Notes: generated by a model not told the origin, from the letters alone. 34,427 nucleotides of DNA from Malikia spinosa (GCF_002980625.1 NZ_PVLR01000023.1:1-34427), one strand, 5' to 3'; shown: positions 9,730-18,521, counted from the first letter of the stretch. Made by a program: numbers and translations.

Positions 9730-9746
9730 CTACTGTATAGGGGTAT
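9730..9746. promoter_or_regulatory. Imperfect ATAC-N8-GTAT motif before the ABC exporter
   Basis: CTACTGTATAGGGGTAT matches the right arm AGGGGTAT perfectly but has one extra base between the arms. It lies 22 bases before the adaptor start, so if functional it would overlap the transcription or translation start. Confidence 0.4.
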
Positions 9747-9768
9747 TTTTCGATAGATCCCGCCAGTC

Positions 9769-10983
9769 ATGATCCAGGCCCTCGCCAGCAAAACCCGCAA
9801 ATTACGCCTTGCCATCCCGCTCAGCCTGTTGGCTCTGGCTGTGATCGCCTTTGCTACCCTGCGCGCAGAGCGGGTCGAGGTGGCCAGGGTCGAGCAGGGC
9901 GACATGCGCCAGGCCGTGGTGGCCAGCGGTCGGGTTCGTACGCCTGAGCGTGTCGAGCTGGCCAGCCAGATCACAGCCCGGGTCAGCGCCATCATGGTCC
10001 GCGAGGGCGATACCGTCAGCGCCGGGCAACTGCTGCTTCAGCTTGACCCCGATGAGTGGCAAGCCAGCGTCGAGCAGGCGCGCGCGAGCATGGCCCAGGC
10101 CGAGAGTCGTCTGCGCCAGATCAGCGAATCCAGCTTGCCGCTGGCCGAGCAGACCTTGCGGCAGGCCCAAGCCAATGCCCGGCAGACAGCGCGTCATCAT
10201 CAGCGGGTCTCTGAACTGGTCACCAATGGCTTCTACAGCCCGGCCCAGCTGGACGATGTCGAGCTGGCCCGCGACGTGGCCGCCAGCCAGCTGCAGGCAG
10301 CGCAGATCCAGGTCAGTAACCACAGCCAGGATGGCAGCGAGGTTCGCCTGGCCCGCAGTAATGTCGATCAGGCCCGTGCTGCACTCGCGGTTGCCCAGGC
10401 CCGACTGGACCATGCCACCTTGCGCGCTCCGGTAGCGGGCCAGGTACTGACGCGCCATGCCGAAAGCGGCGCAACCGTGCAACCGGGCAAGCTGCTGCTG
10501 ACCCTGGCGCCAGATGTCGACACCGAACTGACGGCACAGATCGACGAGAAGAACTTCGGTTTGCTCGCGCTGGGCCAGCGGGCCCGGGTTTCAGCGGATG
10601 CCTATCCCAGCGAGAGCTTTGACGCCCGGGTCAGCTATATCGCCCCTTCGATTGATGCCCAGCGCGGCTCGGTGGAAATCCGGCTCGCAGTGCCTCAAGC
10701 GCCGGCCTATCTGCGCCACGACATGACGGTATCGATTGACATCGAGGCGGCCCAGCGCCCCGATGCCCTGAGCGTTCCCTGCGACAGCTTGCGCGATATC
10801 GCCGGCATGCCATGGGTCATGGCGGTGCGCGACAACCGGACCGTGCGCCAGGCGGTGCGGCTTGGCCTGCGCGGGTCCGGTCGCTGCGAGGTGGTCGACG
10901 GCCTGAAAGCGGGCGAGGCCGTGCTTGTCGCGGGTGACCAGGTCAGCGAAGGACGACGCGTGACTACGGTCGAACGGAAATGA
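9769..10983 (+). CDS. ABC exporter periplasmic adaptor (MacA/HlyD-like)
   Basis: A 404-aa membrane-fusion protein with one N-terminal transmembrane anchor (LRLAIPLSLLALAVIAFATL) and no lipobox. Then come a lipoyl half (ASQITARVSAIMVREGDTVSAGQLLLQLD), a long coiled-coil hairpin (about residues 95-200), the second lipoyl half (LRAPVAGQVLTRHAESGATVQPGKLLLTL) and beta-barrel domains. It is followed 9 bases later by a FtsX/MacB-type permease and then an ATPase, so it is the adaptor of a MacAB-like export system. No outer-membrane partner is encoded next to it. Substrate unknown. Confidence 0.9.
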   Translation: MIQALASKTRKLRLAIPLSLLALAVIAFATLRAERVEVARVEQGDMRQAVVASGRVRTPERVELASQITARVSAIMVREGDTVSAGQLLLQLDPDEWQASVEQARASMAQAESRLRQISESSLPLAEQTLRQAQANARQTARHHQRVSELVTNGFYSPAQLDDVELARDVAASQLQAAQIQVSNHSQDGSEVRLARSNVDQARAALAVAQARLDHATLRAPVAGQVLTRHAESGATVQPGKLLLTLAPDVDTELTAQIDEKNFGLLALGQRARVSADAYPSESFDARVSYIAPSIDAQRGSVEIRLAVPQAPAYLRHDMTVSIDIEAAQRPDALSVPCDSLRDIAGMPWVMAVRDNRTVRQAVRLGLRGSGRCEVVDGLKAGEAVLVAGDQVSEGRRVTTVERK

Positions 10984-10992
10984 GGGTCGAAA

Positions 10993-12216
10993 TTGAAAGC
11001 CTGGCTCCCCTTTGAATGGATCGCTGCCTGGCGCTTTCTGCGCGAGGGACGGATGCAGTCGCTGCTCATCATCGTGGGCGTCGGGGTCGGGGTGGCGGTG
11101 ATCGTCTTCATGTCGGCCTTGTTGAGCGGGCTGCAGGACAATCTGATCAAGCGTACCCTTTCGTCGCAGCCACATATCACCCTGCTGCCAGTCGAGGAGG
11201 TGGCCCGGCCGCAGCAGGCAAGCGCCGCCAACACCGCCTTGCGTCTGCAAAAGAATGCCCAGCGCCTGCGAACCATCGATCAGTGGCAGACGCTGCGCGA
11301 CCGCCTGCAAGGCTGGCCGGAAATCGCCGCCGTGTCACCAGTTGCCTCCGGCCCGGCGTTTGCCATCCGTGGCGAGGCCAGCAAGGCGATCACGGTGCTG
11401 GGCATCGAGCCGGAACGCTACAACCGCGTCATCGCACTGACCGAACGGCTGACCGCCGGACAGCTGCGTGTCGGTGCCGGCGAGGCCGTGATCGGCATCG
11501 AGCTGGCCAAGGACCTCGGTGCTGAGGTGGGCGACAAGCTGCGCCTGAGCGTCGCCGACGGCCGCAGCGAGACCTTGACCATCACCGGCCTGTTCGACCT
11601 CGGCAACAAGGGCGTCAATGCGCGCAACGTCTATGTCGGACTGCGCACGGCGCAAAGCCTGCTCGACCTGGTCGGTGGCGTTTCGAGCATCGACCTGGCG
11701 CTGCACGACCTCGATTTGGCCGAACAACTGGCCCGCCGCATCGCGGGCGAAACCGGGCTGACCGCCGATTCCTGGATCAAGACCAACGCCCAGTTCGTCA
11801 CCGCGCTGACCTCGCAGCGCGTCTCGAGCAATGTCATCCGCTTCTTCATCGCGCTGTCGGTTGCTTTCGGCATCGCCAGCGTGCTGGTCGTGTCGGTCAT
11901 CCAGCGCAGCAAGGAAATCGGCATCCTGCGCGCCATGGGGGCGACGCAGGCACAGATGCTGCGCATCTTCCTGTTGCAGGGCGGCATCGTCGGCTTTTTC
12001 GGCTCGCTGCTGGGTTCGCTGCTGGCCTGGAGCCTGCTGGTGCTGTGGCAGCTGTTAGCGCGCAACCCGGACGGAACGGCCATGTTCGTCATCAGTGTCG
12101 AGCCCGGCCTGGTATTGATCGCCGCGGGCGGAGCCAGCGTGGTGGGAATCCTGGCGGCGTTGCTGCCAGCACGGCGTGCCGCCCAGCTCGATCCGGTGGT
12201 GGCGATTCGTGGCTGA
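10993..12216 (+). CDS. ABC exporter permease, FtsX/MacB fold
   Basis: A 407-aa permease. The TTG start is preceded by GAGGG. There is one helix near residues 18-40 ([24 protein letters not shown]), then a large periplasmic MacB_PCD-type domain (about 45-270), then three helices including the FtsX signature region [27 protein letters not shown]. Unlike full-length MacB, the ATPase is a separate gene. MacB-type proteins work as mechanotransmitters that drive periplasmic substrates through an adaptor and TolC, rather than as simple transporters. It stands in an adaptor-permease-ATPase operon. Confidence 0.9.
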   Translation: MKAWLPFEWIAAWRFLREGRMQSLLIIVGVGVGVAVIVFMSALLSGLQDNLIKRTLSSQPHITLLPVEEVARPQQASAANTALRLQKNAQRLRTIDQWQTLRDRLQGWPEIAAVSPVASGPAFAIRGEASKAITVLGIEPERYNRVIALTERLTAGQLRVGAGEAVIGIELAKDLGAEVGDKLRLSVADGRSETLTITGLFDLGNKGVNARNVYVGLRTAQSLLDLVGGVSSIDLALHDLDLAEQLARRIAGETGLTADSWIKTNAQFVTALTSQRVSSNVIRFFIALSVAFGIASVLVVSVIQRSKEIGILRAMGATQAQMLRIFLLQGGIVGFFGSLLGSLLAWSLLVLWQLLARNPDGTAMFVISVEPGLVLIAAGGASVVGILAALLPARRAAQLDPVVAIRG

Positions 12217-12220
12217 AACC

Positions 12221-12916
12221 ATGCAAGAGCATGTGCTGCACCTGCAAGGCATCCGCAAGTGCTACGGCAGCGGTGATCTGCAGACCGAGATCCTCCACGG
12301 CATCGACCTGCGCTTGCAGCGCGGCGAGTTTGCTGCGTTGATCGGCCCGTCCGGCTCGGGCAAGAGCACCTTGCTCAACCTGATCGGCCTGCTGGACCGG
12401 CCGAGCTCCGGCAAGCTGGAGATCGATGGCGAAGACATCGCCCGGCTCGACGATGCCGAACTGACCCGCCTGAGGGGCCAGCGCATCGGCTTTGTCTTCC
12501 AGCATCACAACCTGATCCCGGCCTTCACCGCCGAGGAGAACGTCGCCATGCCGATGCTCGTCGCCCGTGGCCGCCCGGATCGGGACATGTTCGAAACCGC
12601 CGGTCGTTTGCTGGAGCAGGTCGGCCTGGGCGAGCGCAAGCAGTATCTGGCCAACCGTCTTTCCGGTGGGCAGCAGCAGCGCGTCGCGATCGCCCGCGCC
12701 CTGGCCATGAACCCGGCGCTGGTGCTCGCGGACGAGCCGACCGGCAACCTCGACACGCATTCAGCCGACGAGGTGTTCAGCCTGATGCGCGAGTTCAACC
12801 GTCACCAGGCCACCACCTTCCTGATCGTGACCCACGACCCGCGTCTGGCAGCGCGTTGCGACCGCATCATTGAATTGATTGATGGACGCATTGCTTCTGA
12901 TAGTCAGTTGTCCTGA
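12221..12916 (+). CDS. ABC exporter ATPase (MacB/LolD class)
   Basis: A 231-aa ATPase with Walker [10 protein letters not shown] (residues 42-50), a Q-loop in [18 protein letters not shown], the signature LSGGQQQR, Walker [13 protein letters not shown] and the switch His in IVTHDPR. The [11 protein letters not shown] and [10 protein letters not shown] phrasing is typical of the LolD/MacB subfamily that partners FtsX-type permeases. The start is the ATG 4 bases after the permease stop; an in-frame GTG at 12209 would overlap the permease. It powers the permease encoded immediately upstream. Confidence 0.93.
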   Translation: MQEHVLHLQGIRKCYGSGDLQTEILHGIDLRLQRGEFAALIGPSGSGKSTLLNLIGLLDRPSSGKLEIDGEDIARLDDAELTRLRGQRIGFVFQHHNLIPAFTAEENVAMPMLVARGRPDRDMFETAGRLLEQVGLGERKQYLANRLSGGQQQRVAIARALAMNPALVLADEPTGNLDTHSADEVFSLMREFNRHQATTFLIVTHDPRLAARCDRIIELIDGRIASDSQLS

Positions 12917-13013
12917 CGCGGCAACAACCGTGCGTCCCAGTTCCTGAGTGATGCTGCTGGACCTTTGCCGTTGGCTGAGCCGACCCGGAATGATTGCCGC
13001 CCATGAAGCGTCA

Positions 13014-13916
13014 TCAGTTTTCATGTGGATCTGTGGCATGACGAAGCCATGTCGTCACGTTCTGGTAAAGCAGCGCTTCGTCCTCGAACTTTTCATGGGT
13101 TCCGAGCCAGGTCCAGAGGGTGGCCTGGCGGGCGGCACTGGCCAGTTGGCGGGCGCAGTCCAGTGGCACCATGCCGTCCTGGTCGCCATGCAGCAGCAGT
13201 ACCGGGCACTGGATCAGTCCGATCCGGTTGACTGGCGCAATCGCTTCGAAGCGGTGGCCGATCACTTGTTCTATGTAACGGTTGATCAGCCAGCCCAGTG
13301 GCCAGAAAGGTATGTGATGGTCGGCCAGCCAGCGGCGCATGACCTGTTCCGGATGGGCGAACGCCGACACGCTCACCACAGCAGAGACATCGCTGCGACC
13401 GGAGGCAAAAACCAGCGCTGCCGCCGCACCCAGCGAATGGCCCAGCAGTACCAGGGGCGCTGTTCCCAGACAGACCCCGCCTGTGCGCAACCACGCGCAG
13501 CAGGCTTCGATGTCCTCGACGAAGCGAGGCAGCGAACTGTGGCTGTCCGGATCACTCCCACCATGGCTGCGAGCGTCTGGCAACAGTACCGCCCACCCGT
13601 CTGCATGCAATGCGCGGGCGGCGGGCCACAACTGGCCGCCGTTCCCGCCCCAGCCATGCATCAGCAAGGCGATGCCGATGGGCTCCGGTCCGGCTTGCGG
13701 CAACCAGCGTGCATGGAGCGTGCGTCCGTTTCGGGTCGGGATGCGATGGGTTTCGAGCTTGATGCCGGCTGATGCGCTGTCCAGAAACATGTCTTGCGAC
13801 ATCTGAGCGGGCTTGAGCCGCCAGCGCAGCCAGGCCACAAAGAGCCAGCCCAGCCCTGCGGCAACAAGCAGACCGGCCAGCAGTTGCAGCCACCAGGATT
13901 GCGGGTCCAATGCCAT
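13014..13916 (-). CDS. Membrane-anchored alpha/beta hydrolase
   Basis: A 300-aa protein with one N-terminal membrane anchor (LLAGLLVAAGLGWLFVAWLRW) followed by an alpha/beta-hydrolase fold. The oxyanion region HGWGGNGGQ, nucleophile elbow GHSLG, an acid in HGDQDGMVP and the catalytic His in GTHEKFEDE appear in the expected order. The nearest relatives by pattern are YhfP/BEM46-type serine hydrolases of unknown substrate. It is convergent with the ABC exporter genes; 97 bases without a feature separate them. No further functional clue. Confidence 0.85.
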   Translation of the reverse strand: MALDPQSWWLQLLAGLLVAAGLGWLFVAWLRWRLKPAQMSQDMFLDSASAGIKLETHRIPTRNGRTLHARWLPQAGPEPIGIALLMHGWGGNGGQLWPAARALHADGWAVLLPDARSHGGSDPDSHSSLPRFVEDIEACCAWLRTGGVCLGTAPLVLLGHSLGAAAALVFASGRSDVSAVVSVSAFAHPEQVMRRWLADHHIPFWPLGWLINRYIEQVIGHRFEAIAPVNRIGLIQCPVLLLHGDQDGMVPLDCARQLASAARQATLWTWLGTHEKFEDEALLYQNVTTWLRHATDPHEN

Positions 13917-14032
13917 GGTCGATGCGCGCTTTCAGGGGGGTATGGCGGTGGCTGGATGGAGTGACGCGGCGCACCCGGATTCCGGTCCGGAGTCTTGGCG
14001 TTGACGGCTGTCCTCTGCGGACCGTCCGGGCT

Positions 14033-14743
14033 TCAGTGGCCGGTCCGGCGCAGCAGCCGGACATGCATCGGGCGCACGAAGCGGGCACCCTGTGGGCTCA
14101 TGTGCGGCTCGAATGCCGAGCGCACTCGGGAGACCACCGCATCGTTCAGATCATGCTGGGCAAAGCTGGGCCGCATCATGCGCTGCTCGAACTCGTCGAA
14201 GTCGCGGTAGCTGACCGCCTGGGCGAAGCGGTGCTCGCTCACCGTTTCCCATTGACCCGTCGTGGCCAGTGCCTCATCCAGCGCGGCCTGTGCCGCCGCG
14301 CGCACCACGCCTTCGTCATTGAACAGTCTGACCACCTCGTTCAGGGCGCCGTCGTAGATCGGCTCCGACACGTACAGATGGCCACCCGGCTTGAGCACCC
14401 TGGCCACTTCCGACAGGGCCCGGGGCAACAGCGGCAAGGGCACGTGATGGAGGGACTTGAGCATCAGCACGAGGTCGAAGCTGGCTGCCGGAAAAGGGAT
14501 GTCCTGGGCGCCAGCAGACAGGAAGTCGAGCCCGGCTTGCGGCTGCGCGAGGTTCTTGGCGTGCTGGATGGCATCGACCTCCAGCCCGGTGACATGGCAG
14601 ACCGGAAAGCGCTGCAACAGGCTGCGCGCCAGCCGGGCGTTGCCGCAGCCGAGTTCGAGGATGCGTTGCCCTGACAGCGGCACCAGTTCGTTCAGCAGCT
14701 CAAGCTCGTCCGGCTGCAAGGGAAGTTGGTCAACGGAGTACAT
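14033..14743 (-). CDS. Class I SAM-dependent methyltransferase (intact copy)
   Basis: A 236-aa Rossmann-fold methyltransferase. Motif I is ILELGCGNARLARSL, the acidic loop GLEVDAIQHAKN, motif II region FDLVLMLKSLHHVP and post-motif ARVLKPGGHLYVSEP. It carries no membrane or signal sequence. An ATAC-N8-GTAT element begins 41 bases before the ATG. The same gene occurs twice more in the window as fragments (26323-26376 and 30768-31100), always with that element at the same 41-base distance. The substrate is not evident from sequence; control by the same motif as sulfur genes suggests a small thiol, sulfide or metalloid, which is inference only. Confidence 0.88.
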   Translation of the reverse strand: MYSVDQLPLQPDELELLNELVPLSGQRILELGCGNARLARSLLQRFPVCHVTGLEVDAIQHAKNLAQPQAGLDFLSAGAQDIPFPAASFDLVLMLKSLHHVPLPLLPRALSEVARVLKPGGHLYVSEPIYDGALNEVVRLFNDEGVVRAAAQAALDEALATTGQWETVSEHRFAQAVSYRDFDEFEQRMMRPSFAQHDLNDAVVSRVRSAFEPHMSPQGARFVRPMHVRLLRRTGH

Positions 14744-14783
14744 CTGGATCGGCTACGGCTTGATGGCTTGCGATCGCTTGATC

Positions 14784-14799
14784 ATACCCCTGTCTGTAT
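14784..14799. promoter_or_regulatory. ATAC-N8-GTAT motif upstream of the methyltransferase
   Basis: ATACCCCTGTCTGTAT begins 41 bases before the methyltransferase ATG at 14743. Read on the minus strand it is ATACAGACAGGGGTAT followed by GAT, so a TATGAT -10-like hexamer overlaps its right arm. A regulator bound here would compete with RNA polymerase. Confidence 0.6.
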
Positions 14800-15049
14800 T
14801 TTCCAGACTTGCACCGCGGCCGCTTGCCGCTCAGTTGCAGGATTCCAGCGCCACCTGTCCGGTCCGCGTTCCTGAGCCATCACCAAGCTGTGTTGGCACT
14901 GGCAGCCTCGGCATCAGCGCTGCCCGAAGCGTCCTGACCGTAATCAGGGGCTCTCCAGGAACGCAAATGCGCTGAAGCTGCCGTTTGCATCATGCCAGCC
15001 CTGGATTTAGACTGGTCTTGCAGGTGCTCATGCGCATCAGGAGGGGTCA

Positions 15050-15346
15050 ATGAGCGAGCTTGTAGCGCCGGTACCCGCACTTCATGATGCGCTCCTGCTG
15101 CTTGCTGCGCCTGCAAGAAACGTCACAGCAGCGCTCCTGCCTGTCTTACCGCGTGGCGCTGAGAGGCCGCAGGCGCTCACCAGCGTCGCCAGCAGGGTGG
15201 ATACACAATTTGCGGGAGAAATCCTGGAGCCATGGCGAAGATCGAGCCCTATGAAGCGCATGCCGACCGCTACGATGCCTGGTTCGAGCGGCATGAAGCC
15301 GCCTACATCGCCGAGTTGTTGGCGTTGCGCCCCTTCGTGCCGCTGA
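15050..15346 (+). CDS. Doubtful small ORF with a strong ribosome-binding site
   Basis: An ATG preceded at 4 bases by GGAGGGG opens a 98-codon frame beginning MSELVAPVPALHDALLLLAAPARN. I recognise no family. The second half overlaps the following methyltransferase gene in another frame and looks like shadow sequence (Arg/Ser/Pro-rich), so if translated the meaningful part may be only the first ~50 residues. It could be a leader peptide or the head of a decayed gene. The rest of the 487-base gap 14744-15231 shows only the ATAC-N8-GTAT motif. Confidence 0.25.
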   Translation: MSELVAPVPALHDALLLLAAPARNVTAALLPVLPRGAERPQALTSVASRVDTQFAGEILEPWRRSSPMKRMPTATMPGSSGMKPPTSPSCWRCAPSCR

Positions 15347-15873
15347 GCGGGCATGGCCTGGAGATCGGCGTGGGCAGTGGCCGTTTTGCTGCGCCGCTGG
15401 GGGTGCGGATCGGCATCGATCCCTCGCGGGCGATGCTCGGACATGCGCGTGCGCGTGGCCTCGAAGTCGTCCAGGGCATCGCCGAGGCGCTGCCCTTCGA
15501 GGACAGCCGTTTCGACCATCTCCTGGTGGTGACGACCTTGTGCTTCGTCGACTCGCCACAGGCAATGCTGTTGCAGGCGCGGCGCGTGCTGAAGCCAGGC
15601 GGTGATCTCGTGCTGGGCTTCATCGATCGCGACAGCAGTCTGGGGCGCCACTACGAAAGTCACCGCGAGGCCAGCGTCTTCTACCGCGATGCGACCTTCT
15701 ACTCCGCGGGAGAAGTCGAGCGTCTGCTCGTCGAGGCCGGGTTTTATGTCCGATCCTGGGCTCAGACCTTGACCCATGCCCTGGCGGATGACGAGCAGAT
15801 CGAAGCGGCTCGGCCGGGCCATGGACAGGGTGGCTTCGTGGTCGTTCATGCGAGCAATGACAAGGTCGGGTGA
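15232..15873 (+). CDS. Class I SAM-dependent methyltransferase, second family
   Basis: A 213-aa methyltransferase unrelated in detail to the one at 14033. Motif I is GLEIGVGSGRFAAPLG, followed by GIDPSRAMLGHARARG, then AEALPFEDSRFDHLLVVTTLCFVDSP and the RRVLKPGGDLVLGFIDRDS strand, a UbiE/Methyltransf_11 pattern. There is no membrane segment. Its stop overlaps the ZIP transporter start by 4 bases (GTGA), so the two are translationally coupled. That coupling hints at a metal- or metalloid-related role, but no substrate can be assigned. Confidence 0.85.
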   Translation: MAKIEPYEAHADRYDAWFERHEAAYIAELLALRPFVPLSGHGLEIGVGSGRFAAPLGVRIGIDPSRAMLGHARARGLEVVQGIAEALPFEDSRFDHLLVVTTLCFVDSPQAMLLQARRVLKPGGDLVLGFIDRDSSLGRHYESHREASVFYRDATFYSAGEVERLLVEAGFYVRSWAQTLTHALADDEQIEAARPGHGQGGFVVVHASNDKVG

Positions 15874-16622
15874 ACCCGGCACAAGGCGTGTCAGACTCTT
15901 TCTGGACGGCATTGCTTACCAGCCTGGCGGCGGCGGTAGTTACCACCCTGGGCATCTGGACCATACGCCGCTTCGCCGACTGGGGGCACCGCAACAGCGC
16001 TTACTTCATGTGTTTCGCCGCCGGGGTGCTGATCTCGGCCTCGTTTCTGCACATGATTCCGCAGGCGTTTGCGCTCAGCCGACACGGACCGACCATGTTG
16101 CTCGTCGGCTTCTTCGGCATGCATCTATTCAACCGTTTCATCACCGCCTTCGTGTGCGACCGGGATCCGCAGCGAAAGGATTACGCGCTCGGCCTGCTGC
16201 CGATGCTGGGCATCGGCTTTCATTCCTTCATCGACGGCTTCATCTACTCGATCGCCTTCTCCGCCAGCGTGCTGACGGGTTTGCTAGCCACTGTGGGCAT
16301 GGTGCTGCACGAGTTTCCGGAGGGCATCGTGACCTACCTGCTACTGGTCAAGAGCGGTTTTACCGAGCGCCGGTCCAGCTGGCTGGCTTTCGTGGCCGCA
16401 GCAGCCTCGACACCGCTGGGCATGCTGGTTTCCTGGCCGATGGTCAGCTCGATCAGCCAGCCCTCGCTGGGGTTGCTGCTCTCCTTGTCGGCAGGAGTTC
16501 TGGTTTACGTGGGTGCTACCCACCTGCTGCCCAGAGCCGAACAGGAGCACCGTCGCTACAGCCTGGTCGCGCTGGGCGGAGGCGTCCTGGTGGCGGCGAT
16601 CATCGTACTGTCGAAGGCGTGA
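15870..16622 (+). CDS. ZIP-family divalent metal transporter
   Basis: A 250-aa membrane protein with about eight helices, GTG start inside the preceding stop. The metal-binding helices IV and V carry the family motifs HSFIDGFIYS and HEFPEGIVT, with His and acidic residues arranged as in bacterial ZIP permeases. A third His pair lies in FLHMIPQAF. ZIP proteins move Zn, Fe or Mn into the cytoplasm; the metal here is not determinable. The gene is coupled to a methyltransferase and convergent with a short, uncertain membrane ORF. Confidence 0.88.
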   Translation: MNPAQGVSDSFWTALLTSLAAAVVTTLGIWTIRRFADWGHRNSAYFMCFAAGVLISASFLHMIPQAFALSRHGPTMLLVGFFGMHLFNRFITAFVCDRDPQRKDYALGLLPMLGIGFHSFIDGFIYSIAFSASVLTGLLATVGMVLHEFPEGIVTYLLLVKSGFTERRSSWLAFVAAAASTPLGMLVSWPMVSSISQPSLGLLLSLSAGVLVYVGATHLLPRAEQEHRRYSLVALGGGVLVAAIIVLSKA

Positions 16623-16729
16623 GGCGGGCACCCTTGCCCGTGGCGGGCCACCAGCCAGCGCCGGGTCAGTACGCCCAGGAGCAGGAGAAAAGACACGATC
16701 AGGGCAATCTGGCCAAACACCTGTGCCAT
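16556..16729 (-). CDS. Possible small single-helix membrane protein
   Basis: A 57-codon frame starting MAQVFGQIALIVSFLLLLGVLTRRWLVARHGQ gives one clean transmembrane helix followed by Arg-rich residues, as in real small membrane proteins. The last ~25 residues lie antisense to the ZIP gene and look like shadow sequence. No clear ribosome-binding site and no family recognised. Confidence 0.3.
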   Translation of the reverse strand: MAQVFGQIALIVSFLLLLGVLTRRWLVARHGQGCPPHAFDSTMIAATRTPPPSATRL

Positions 16730-16896
16730 GGGTATTTCCACGACAGTGCCCACCAGCACCCGCAGATAGAGGAGCTGGAAACGAAAGGAGCGGCAGTAGC
16801 TTCAACTGCCACGAAGAGCCCATGCACTGACCACGCACCACCGGCCTGCCAGCTTGAACTGACAACTGCCAGACCGTCAGTGCGAAACTGACACCA

Positions 16897-17255
16897 TCAG
16901 GCGCCTCGCCCATGACGCAGGAAATTGCGCCAGGCACCGATGTTGTCGACCCGGATGTAGCCGTTCTTCTTCAGCAAGAGCTTGGTCATGCCGCTGCGCG
17001 TGCCGCTCGCGCATCCGACCACGACGGGTACCCGTCCTGGGTATCTCGTTCAAGCGTCCCGCGAGCTCCTGCAACGGAGTGTTGCGCGTGCCTGGCGCGT
17101 TGGCTTGGGCGAATTCAGCCATTGTCCGGACGTCAGGTCGCCCCCTGAGCCAGCAACCGTGGCAGCATGGCCTTGACGCGGCGGGCCGCCCACCACTTGT
17201 AGCCGAACCAGGCGGCGACCGCGAGCAGTGGCCAGTATTCCTTGAGGCATATCAT
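16897..17255 (-). pseudogene. Frameshifted copy of the membrane rhodanese at 31285
   Basis: The minus strand is nearly identical to the intact gene at 31285-31647 over its full length. The start reads MICLKEYWPLLAVAAWFGYKW. After GGGGCGACC a 5-base deletion (relative to the intact copy) removes the frame just before the catalytic-domain DVR segment, and one extra G in the GGACGG-GTACCC region shifts it again. The two shifts do not cancel. The nucleotide match is high enough to indicate recent duplication. Between this remnant and the cytochrome c peroxidase gene (17256-17493) only regulatory motifs are seen; 16760-16896 holds nothing I can identify. Confidence 0.9.
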
Positions 17256-17398
17256 CGATTCTCGGGGTGTTGATGCTGGCTTGCGCCGCCGGGCAGCCAT
17301 GCTGAAAATAAGACCGCCTACAGAAAAACAGAGATCCACCACATCTTCGCCTGCCATACAAGATAGTGCTTGACTATTTCACTGATTGAATACTCCTA

Positions 17399-17414
17399 AT
17401 ACTCCACCAGGTAT
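17399..17414. promoter_or_regulatory. ATAC-N8-GTAT motif upstream of cytochrome c peroxidase
   Basis: ATACTCCACCAGGTAT lies 80 bases before the peroxidase start and ends 4 bases before an FNR-type box. A partial repeat, ATACTCCTA, precedes it at 17390. Two different regulators may therefore meet at this promoter. Confidence 0.5.
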
Positions 17415-17417
17415 ACC

Positions 17418-17431
17418 TTGATCCAGATCAA
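17418..17431 (+). promoter_or_regulatory. FNR/ANR/DNR-type box upstream of cytochrome c peroxidase
   Basis: TTGAT-CCAG-ATCAA is a perfect match to the consensus TTGAT-N4-ATCAA of CRP/FNR-family regulators. Its centre lies about 70 bases before the ATG. A start site near 17466 would put it at -41.5, the class II activating position, with TTACTC-like bases near -10. Anaerobic FNR/ANR control of bacterial cytochrome c peroxidase is known in pseudomonads and related bacteria. Confidence 0.75.
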
Positions 17432-17493
17432 ATTTCTCTTTGGTGTGAGGGCTTACTCTTGGTCTCAAACAGATTTGCAACTGGAGTAGAGAG

Positions 17494-18501
17494 ATGAAAC
17501 TGAAGATGAAGGCGCTGGTCAGCGCGATGGTGGTGGCAGGCGCCACGGCGGCGGCGAGCTATGCGGTCGGCCAGACCCAGGAACCGATCAGCCCGATCCA
17601 GCCCCCGAAGCAGATCAACCTGGGCATGTCCGAGCTCGGCAAGAAGCTGTTCTTCGACCCGCGCCTGTCGAAGTCGGGCTTCATCTCCTGCAACTCTTGC
17701 CACAACCTCTCCATGGGGGGCTCTGACAACCTGCAGACCTCGATCGGCGACAAGTGGCAGCAAGGCCCGATCAACTCGCCCACCGTGCTCAACTCGAGCC
17801 TGAACCTGGCCCAGTTCTGGGACGGCCGCGCCGCCGACCTCAAGGAGCAGGCCGGTGGCCCGATCGCCAACCCGGGCGAGATGGCCTTCAGCCACACCCT
17901 GGCCCTCGACATGCTGGCCTCGATCCCAGCCTACCAGCGCGAGTTCAAGCAGGTCTTCGGCAAGGACAAGCTCGACATCGACCAGGTCACGCTGGCGATC
18001 GCCGAGTTCGAGAAGACCCTGGTCACGCCGAACGCACGCTTTGACCAGTGGCTGCTGGGCAAGCAGGACGCGCTGACCCAGGACGAGCTGACTGGCTACA
18101 AGCTGTTCAAGGAAAGTGGCTGCGTCGGCTGCCACAACGGCGAGGCCGTCGGCGGCAACTCGTTCCAGAAGATGGGCCTGGTCGAGCCCTACAAGGGCAA
18201 CGAGAAGGCCGAAGGCCGCTCGGCCGTCACCGGCAAGGATGCCGACCGCTTCAACTACAAGGTGCCGACCTTGCGCAACGTCGAGCTGACCTACCCCTAC
18301 TTCCACGACGGCGCTGCCAACACGCTGACCGAAGCGGTTGACGTGATGGGCCGCATCCAGCTCGGCAAGAAGTTCACCCAGGCCGAGAACGCCAAGATCG
18401 TCGCCTTCCTCAAGACGCTGACCGGCGACCAGCCCAGCTTCCAGCTGCCGATCCTGCCGCCGTCGGCCGATAACACCCCGCGTCCGACACCGTTCAAGTA
18501 A
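17494..18501 (+). CDS. ccp: Di-haem cytochrome c peroxidase, periplasmic
   Basis: Reduces periplasmic hydrogen peroxide to water with electrons from small redox proteins. It has 335 aa, a normal length, with a Sec signal peptide (MKLKMKALVSAMVVAGATAAASYA). The N-terminal peroxidatic haem site is CNSCHNLSMGGSDN and the C-terminal electron-transfer haem site is CVGCHNGEAVGGNSF; family signatures FFDPRLSKSG, FWDGRA and LRNVELTYPYFHDGA are present. GGAGTAGAGAG precedes the ATG. An FNR box and an ATAC-N8-GTAT motif lie upstream. The next gene encodes a HiPIP, a plausible electron donor, and the two probably share a transcript. Confidence 0.96.
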   Translation: MKLKMKALVSAMVVAGATAAASYAVGQTQEPISPIQPPKQINLGMSELGKKLFFDPRLSKSGFISCNSCHNLSMGGSDNLQTSIGDKWQQGPINSPTVLNSSLNLAQFWDGRAADLKEQAGGPIANPGEMAFSHTLALDMLASIPAYQREFKQVFGKDKLDIDQVTLAIAEFEKTLVTPNARFDQWLLGKQDALTQDELTGYKLFKESGCVGCHNGEAVGGNSFQKMGLVEPYKGNEKAEGRSAVTGKDADRFNYKVPTLRNVELTYPYFHDGAANTLTEAVDVMGRIQLGKKFTQAENAKIVAFLKTLTGDQPSFQLPILPPSADNTPRPTPFK

Positions 18502-18521
18502 ACGGACGGTCACGCGAAACT

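Noticed and set aside
16792-16810. Small hairpin GGCAGT...ACTGCC in the gap after the ZIP gene
   Set aside because: Only a 6-bp stem with no T-run and no clearly terminating gene; likely chance.
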